Shown here: in pieces, positions 58,516-64,000 of the stretch
How positions within the stretch are numbered: the first letter of the stretch is position 1
How the letters are laid out: the number at the start of each line of letters is the position of its first letter
Source: Calliopum simillimum
Lineage: Eukaryota; Arthropoda; Insecta; Diptera; Lauxaniidae
Direction of reading: 5' to 3'
DNA: 64,000 bases
NCBI GenBank assembly: GCA_951812925.1
Contig: OX638368.1
Span: 117,141,309 to 117,205,308, forward strand
Translations under genes and position numbers: made by a program
Notes under the pieces: generated by a model
The model's database searches: none
Seen by the model: only the letters and a program-made list of their open reading frames with translations
What the model was told of the DNA's origin: nothing

Positions 58516-58900
58516 TTTCCATGTTAACACTTGCTTGCGTCTGTTGTTGAAAAATTGCAAATATGACTGTTTAATAAGTTCAATATAAATTTATCAGACT
58601 GTTTTGTTCCTTTTTTCAGATTTTCCACACTCCTAAACTTAAGAATGATTTTGAAAGCAACTTTTCTTCTTCCAAATGGGTCGATCAGTCTTTCCTGACA
58701 AACCTTTTTTTTAAATATATGTGATTTCAAATAAAGAACTTTGAGCGCTCTGAAGTTAGTAAGAAAACCGAGACCTTGGCACTTCCATAATTATGAGAAC
58801 TTCGAAAATGATTGGCTGGGATGACAGCTTAGTTTTTAACTATAAGATCTGATATTGCAGTTGAAATATGTACTAGTAATTCCTTCGAAAACCCATGTCT
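58516..58900. other. AT-rich spacer
   Basis: No feature recognised before the LINE begins to be detectable. Confidence 0.5.
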
Positions 58901-59440
58901 AACTCAAGGTTTCAAGCCTGCAGCATCCAATTGTATAGATAAAAATGGAGATCTGTTTACAGATACGCAAAACGTATTGAGATTATGGAGACAACATTTC
59001 TCTAACCTTCTGATTCAACCAATTCCACCCACTGGCAAAACAATACCGCCAATCGACGATGATGGAGTGAAAGTTTTACCACCTTGCTATGACGAGGTTC
59101 GTGTTGCCGTCCCGCAACTTTAAAAGAGCAAAGCAGTGCTATTGGCCTGCCTTCTGTATTGTTTTAAGCTGGCGGCGGATTTATTGATAAGGTGTATACA
59201 TCAACTTATCAGCAAAATATTGCGAGCGGAAAGCGCACTTGACGGTTGGAATCTCCTGTGTTAAAGAAAGGAGACCCGATAATTTGTGCCAACTATCGAA
59301 GTATCGGTCTTATTTTCATCAAGAAGTCCTCTCGAGCGTGTTGTCTGAAAGATTGAAGCCACATGAAACATCACTGATCGGACCCTATCGGTGTGTGCTT
59401 AGACCTGGAAAATCATGCAACAAAGTCTGGGCTATATATA

Positions 59441-60752
59441 CAGGGTAGCTGATTCGAAGTGTTAACAATTCAAAAGACTATATTTTTAGTTTCCATGCAC
59501 AGATTTTATTGATCAAACGCTATAATTGTTGGGAAATGTTCAAATTTTAAGAATCTACTTGAGATTTTTGATATGGCCACCTTTGGCCTTAACTATGGCC
59601 CGTAGACGGTCGAAGAACGAGTCGCATGCTGCACGAATTTGATTTTGTGGAAGTTTGCGCCATTCTCGTTGAAGGGCCACTTTTAGCGCATCAACGCTCT
59701 GGTATTTTTTAGTCAAGACCTTCCTGTCCAACATACCCCAGATTGAGAAATCCAGCGGATTCGCATCAGGCGAATTTGAGAGCCATTGTTGAGCAGAAAT
59801 GAAGCTAGGAACGTTTTTTTCTAACCATTCTTGATTCACACGAGCTTTGTGTGACGGTGCCGAGTCTTGTTGGAATGTCCATGGCTTGCGACCGAAATGT
59901 TTGCGTGCTCACGGTAGTAAAGCACCCTCCAACACTGATTCACGATACACCTGGGCGTTTACTTTGACGCCAGCGGCCAAAAAAACGAGTGGTGAGCGCC
60001 CATCAGCAGTCACTGCAGCCCAAACCATCACATGCGGTGGTGCCTGCGTCCTGGTGGCCAAACGAACATTCAAATTTTCGTAGGACCTCTCTGTCAAGTA
60101 AACCCGATCATTTTGTTTGTTTACATATTGCTGGATACAATAATTTTTCTCATCAGAGAAGACAATTTGTGACAGATTTCCGGCGGCGTGCAAGCACAAC
60201 AACTCCTTGGCTCTATCGAGCCTAACTTTTTTTTGAGCAGGAGTGAGATCATGCGCCTTTTGGAACTTGAGGGCCTTTAGACCGAGCTTGTTTGACAATA
60301 TGTGTTGCATTCGTTCACGCGATATTTTCAGCTCGGCAGCCATTTGTCTGCCACTGCGTCTCGGATTTCGCTCAATTCCGGCCTTCACCTTTCGAACCAT
60401 TTCTGGTAATGTTGCAGTTATTTTCCGACCACCACCATGTCGTTTGGCAACGCTGCCGGTACCATTGTAACGTGTTATGGTCCGATACACAAACATTTTA
60501 TTCACTTTTAAATGTTTCAGCTCACGAACAATTGCTGGTTGCAATTTTCCAGCCAAATAAAGAGCAATCACACTATTACGTTTGAATTCCATTTCGAAAA
60601 TTTTTATTTTCAATAAATTGACGCGCAAATGCTTGTGGTTACTTGTTGACAGTAGAATGAACTAACATCATGCCAATTTTTAGACAGCTGTCATGTTCCA
60701 TCTGTCAGATAAGTCTATCTGAAGTTGGTAACAGTTCGAATCAGCCACCCTG
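59441..60752 (-). mobile_element. maT-type (DD37D) transposon, copy 2, full length
   Basis: TIRs match copy 1: left CAGGGTAGCTGATTCGAAGT, right inverse CAGGGTGGCTGATTCGAACT, with TA at 59439-59440 and 60753-60754. At 1312 bp it retains the segment missing from copy 1. It sits inside LINE C, and removing it with one TA joins the LINE halves. Confidence 0.95.
59555..60592 (-). pseudogene. maT transposase, complete but for one nonsense codon
   Basis: Read from ATG at 60592, the frame would be 345 residues, beginning MEFKRNSVIALYLAGKLQ. Codon 228, TGG (Trp, as in copy 1), is TGA here, at 59909-59911. On either side the frame is undisturbed: 227 residues before and 117 after. The first catalytic Asp (FSDEKN) is upstream of the stop; the second (QQDSAPSH) and third (PLDFSIW) are downstream with the same 37-residue gap. 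Compared with copy 1 I count about ten further residue differences over 313 positions. An in-frame ATG twelve codons upstream exists, but MEFKR is preferred because it begins the HTH region. Confidence 0.92.
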
Positions 60753-61614
60753 TATCTGCAAATTTGATAAGGCTCTGGAGGATGATATAGGAGGGTAGGT
60801 ATTAAACTTTCCGAAACCTTTAATACCGAACGAGGCTTTAGACAAGGCAACACGCTATCATGTGATCTCTTCAACTTCATCATGAAGAGGATCGAAAGAA
60901 AAGCCGGTTTAGATCGCAATAGCACCAGTTTCTATAAAATTGTTCAGCTTCTTGCGTACGCCGATGATATTGATATAATTGGTCAACACATGAGAGATGT
61001 TGAGAGAGGAGATTGGCGTCTAGGCCCCATGTTACTACAGTAAACTATAAATTCGAAGTAGTCGAGGAATTCATACAACACTAGAAACGATGTGACTCTG
61101 CAAATAAAGCGCAAAATAACATTTGCAAATAGGTGCTTCTATGGGCTATGGGCTTCGAAAGCAATTAGGTTTTAGAGACCTCTCTCGATCGAGAAAACTT
61201 ACACTCTACAAGGCGTTCATTATACCTGTGCTTCTTTATGGCGCTGAGGCATGGGTATTATCAAAAACAGATACAACCGCACTTGGGGTTTTCGAGAGGG
61301 AAGTTCTCCGCAAAATCTCTGGTCCTGTTCGAACTGGCGACAAATATTACATTCGAGTGAACCACGAGCTGTGTGAGCTCTACGCCGACATTGACTTATC
61401 CCAGTGTGTAAGTATGTAGTGGCTTAGTTGGATAGATCATGTCTATCATATGAATCAAAAATCTATAGTGGTATTTGGAGAGAGAGTCGAAGGTCAACGT
61501 CTTAGAGAGATACCGTGCTTCCGACGGATAGACGAAACTGAGGAAACCCTAGGCGCTCTTGGTGTAGATAAAAAACATTGGAGAAGGTGACATTGTTTCG
61601 TCAATCATAGACCC

Positions 61615-63385
61615 ATCATGTCTTCACTTACCACTTTGAAGTTTGAATCATTAGAATATACTCTGACAAGTTAACCGTTTGACTCAATAAAATTTTTAAA
61701 AATTGATTTCACCTTTTTACTATAGCTATCGCATTATAATTTTTATTTAAATTTTTTTATATAACAGACCAGATTAAATAATTAAGTTTCACAACCACTT
61801 CAAACAATCATACCGCTGTTTCAATGTCAATGTCAATATCAAACGAAAAAAACCCCATGAAAATCACATCATTTCACTTAAGTTTACGACTAAATAAATG
61901 GTTCCGTCACTTTAAATGCCAAATGCTCTGAGAAAGTGTGACGTTTGCTGTTTGTTGTGTGTGTTGCCAGCATCAAAGGAGAACGCGTCAGATTGCTAGA
62001 GAGAGAGGACCCGTACACACTCAGTTGACTGAATTAAGTTGAGTCGTCTTAAGGGTCGTTTACTAATTTACGACCACTAAAAATAACGAGCGTTAAAGTC
62101 ATAAAAAATACGTTTCTGTTGTTGTTATTGTTGTTTTTGTATTATATATATAATTTTTTTCTTTCTACAACTTATTCAATTTGCAACATCATAGGTATGA
62201 TGTACAAAAGACGTCGTCACTTTTCATGGATTATACGGGGTATAAACGCCAAAAAAAGTTGAACGAAACAAAAAAAAATTAATTTTTATGATTTTTATTT
62301 TGTGTGATATTTACAGACCACAAAACTCTCTTGTATGAAGTAAATGAAACATTTTATGAACTATGAAATGTCAAATGATTTGTTTAAGAATTAACTCAAA
62401 TCATAAAGATTTTCCTAATTTTTGTTGGGCAATTTTCATGAATGTTTTTACGCGCATAACTAAAAGTTCAACTAATTACGAAGTCTATGCAATATGGCAA
62501 ATACTTGAGAAAATGGTATGGGTAGTCTAGAATGGTTTTGAGGCATTATTGCTTTTAATATCATGTTGTTGGCGGGTGTGGGGTGTTTTTGTAATCAGCG
62601 CACGTTTGTGTTCGTGCTGCGTTCATAAACTTGTAATGGCATTTGCCGACGCACAACTTGTCGAACATTAAAACACTCGAGATGCGCTCACGAAGCCACC
62701 ATTAAAATGCTTGTTATTTTTTTTCACTTTTTTTAACCCGATTTTTTTTTTTTGGAAATTTTTTGAAGAAAATACCAAAATAAAAGGTGAAAAAAATATC
62801 TTTGTTAAAGGCGTAGACTGTTAAAAATATCTGTGAAGAAATTTCTGAGACAAAATATTTGGATTTTAGGAAATATTTAATTGTGCAAAGTTGGTGGTTT
62901 CGGTACCTTAGTAACTATATCTCTAATGGATTAACCGAAAGAGACAATTTTTTTAAGACTTTTTCGTCCTTCATGTCATTATCTAGGTACGGTGGTTGCC
63001 ATGGAAATTCATCTACTTCTTTCTTCATAACTGCATATACAGAAATCATCTCTAGCCACGACTGAGGTCCAGTTCAGACATATCCGTTAGAGATAAAGAA
63101 TCTTGTTCGCCGGACCACCCAGAGGCTCCCCCAGGACAGTCCTATATAATTTGCAGCGGTGTGCACCTTTCTATCTGCAGGGATGTAAGGAGTCAATACA
63201 TTTGCTGACCAAAACCATCACCAATCCTTTGTTCAAAGCATATATTGCTTTAGGTCTCATTTAATGTTTAGCTGAACCTGTTTTTGCTAAGGCGTATAAT
63301 TTTTTACCCACATCACAGTGACTCCATTAAGACTCGAGCTTTAATTTCGCGTCGAAAAATATCTACCTTCAGTTTGCTTGTTGAC
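61615..63385. other. Mixed-composition non-coding DNA
   Basis: About 61900-62110 and 62560-62720 are relatively GC-balanced. A TATATATA run lies near 62143. No exon or repeat is supported. Confidence 0.45.
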
Positions 63386-63387
63386 TG

Positions 63388-63585
63388 TCTCCTGAGGTAT
63401 CTCAAGATGTACGTTCATAAAAGCTCCAAAGCGAATTAATTCGTCAAGGAAACTAAAAGAGTGATAACGAAGGTAGGTGTCTTTCTTGAATGTCTCCTGA
63501 GGAGAAAATTATCCGGTATCTCAAAATTTACGTACATAAAAGCTATCAATTCGTCCAGGAAACCAAAAGAGTGACATCGGATAGC
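63388..63585 (+). repeat. Direct duplication of about 90 bp
   Basis: GTATCTCAAGATGTACGTTC at about 63398 is repeated as GTATCTCAAAATTTACGTAC at about 63516, both followed by ATAAAAGCT, AATTCGTC-AGGAAAC and AAAAGAGTGA. The spacing is about 118 bp. No terminal structure is apparent. Confidence 0.75.
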
Positions 63586-63779
63586 CGTTTTAGCACTGCA
63601 AAAATTCTACTGCACTCTGTTACCATATCTGACTTCGTGGTCTATACTATAGACGACTATGGCTACCCTACATACAATTATCAGTGATGAAGTTATCAAT
63701 TACTGTCTAATTTAGGCTGATTATTTTCTTGACGGCACAGTCTGGGATGGCCAAAAATTATTTAAGCATGTTAGGCAAA

Positions 63780-64000
63780 AGTAACAATCCATAATATATG
63801 GCCTATGATTTGTATTTTATGTTACATGGTCCATAATCTATGGTCTATGATCTGTTCTTTATAGTCTATGGTCCATAATCTATAGTCTGTGATCTGTCCT
63901 ATGGTCCATGGTTCACAATCATTGCTCTATGGTCTGTCTTTTATGGTCTTTGGTTCATAATTTATGATCTATGATCTGTCTTCTATGGTCTTTAACCTTC
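63780..64000 (+). repeat. Minisatellite of TATGGTCCATAATCTATGG units, running off the window
   Basis: Units of about 40-50 bp combine GGTCCATAATCTATRGTCT, ATGATCTGTCTT and TATGGTC; clear units start near 63829, 63869, 63913 and 63946. Sub-units of about 11-13 bp (CTATGGTCT-like) are evident inside. The array reaches the window end, so its full size is unknown. Confidence 0.88.

Larger units (their letters stand above)
58940..61590 (+). pseudogene. LINE C reverse transcriptase, heavily broken
   Basis: Blocks in order: KNGDLFTDTQNVLRLWRQHF (58945), PPCYDEVRVAV (59080), HQLISKILRAESALDGWN (59200), ANYRSIGL (59290), ERLKPHETSLIGPYRC (59340), then the maT insertion, then GFRQGNTLSCDLFNFIMKRI (60832), VQLLAYADDIDIIGQHMRDV (60940, catalytic YADD), FEVVEEFIQH (61050), MGYGLRKQLGFRDLSRSRKL with YKAFIIPVLLYGAEAWVLSK (61141-61270), FEREVLRKISGPV, IRVNHELCELYADIDL and GALGVDKKHWRR (61555). 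Stops or shifts occur between almost all blocks. The RT motif holding the first catalytic Asp was not found. Confidence 0.85.
58900..61610 (+). mobile_element. Non-LTR retrotransposon (LINE C) relic, split by maT copy 2
   Basis: Recognisable from the pre-RT region near 58940 to the C-terminal domain near 61600, interrupted at 59441-60752. No 3' UTR or tail could be defined. Clade unresolved; the architecture with YADDIDIIG and a C-terminal YNHEL-like block is of the RTE/Outcast-like kind. Confidence 0.8.

Noticed and set aside
63490..63687. Open frame of 65 codons overlapping the 63.4-63.6 kb duplication
   Set aside because: The duplicated partner does not preserve the frame and no domain is recognisable.
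1..64000. CRISPR array, prokaryotic operon or viral gene
   Set aside because: No direct-repeat/spacer arrays, ribosome-binding sites, dense frames or viral domains; everything points to a eukaryotic, repeat-rich insect locus.

Overview
The window looks like non-coding DNA from a brachyceran fly. It is very AT-rich, carries scattered CAA/TTG microsatellites, and is packed with Tc1/mariner-type DNA transposons, MITEs, non-LTR retrotransposon fragments and satellites. The mix of mariner subfamilies, including a DD37D (maT-type) element, would fit a tephritid fruit fly, but no species-specific gene is present and this assignment is an inference. I found no host protein-coding gene that I can support. 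Every recognisable protein is a transposase or a LINE protein, and nearly all are broken. No tRNA, rRNA or CRISPR feature and no viral gene was seen. Repeats were aligned by eye, so edges are usually good to a few bases for terminal inverted repeats (TIRs) and to tens of bases for diverged repeats.

Region by region. 0-5.5 kb: three long fold-back (hairpin) repeats in a row, with a TA-flanked MITE and a tRNA-derived SINE. 5.5-10.5 kb: mostly single-copy-looking DNA with one mariner relic. 10.5-11.9 kb: a hierarchical satellite, about 21-22 bp units inside 440-470 bp units. 12.8-16 kb: a fold-back, a decayed mariner-like transposase (minus), a LINE 3' end with RNase H and a TAA tail, and a 285-bp tandem pair. 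16-17.5 kb: ATTA-rich DNA and TTG repeats, possibly regulatory. 17.7-19.4 kb: an interspersed repeat with ~142-bp tandem units, split by an internally deleted mariner. 21-28.5 kb: two hAT-like MITEs and a CACAGAG MITE. 28.7-30 kb: a nearly intact maT transposon. 30-32.8 kb: higher-complexity DNA. 32.8-34.5 kb: a hAT (ZMYM1-like) relic split by a fold-back. 34.9-35.6 kb: a heptamer satellite. 37.5-39.5 kb: a small hAT-like MITE abutting a LINE relic. 40-40.7 kb: a ~123-bp tandem array. 43.3-45.7 kb: nested MITE, SINE and pogo-like elements. 45.7-54 kb: palindromic and tandem repeats. 55.4-56.6 kb: a dead mariner. 58.9-61.6 kb: a LINE relic split by a second maT copy. The last 220 bp is a minisatellite.

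The genes do not form a pathway; they form a stratified record of insertions. The clearest relations are nested: mariner inside an interspersed repeat, maT inside a LINE, fold-back inside a hAT, and pogo-like plus SINE inside a larger TIR element. The two maT copies are about 96-97% identical in protein and have complementary defects: copy 1 lacks the N-terminus, copy 2 has one nonsense codon. The repeated occurrence of long fold-backs is the most distinctive structural theme; if transcribed, they could feed a hairpin-RNA/siRNA pathway.
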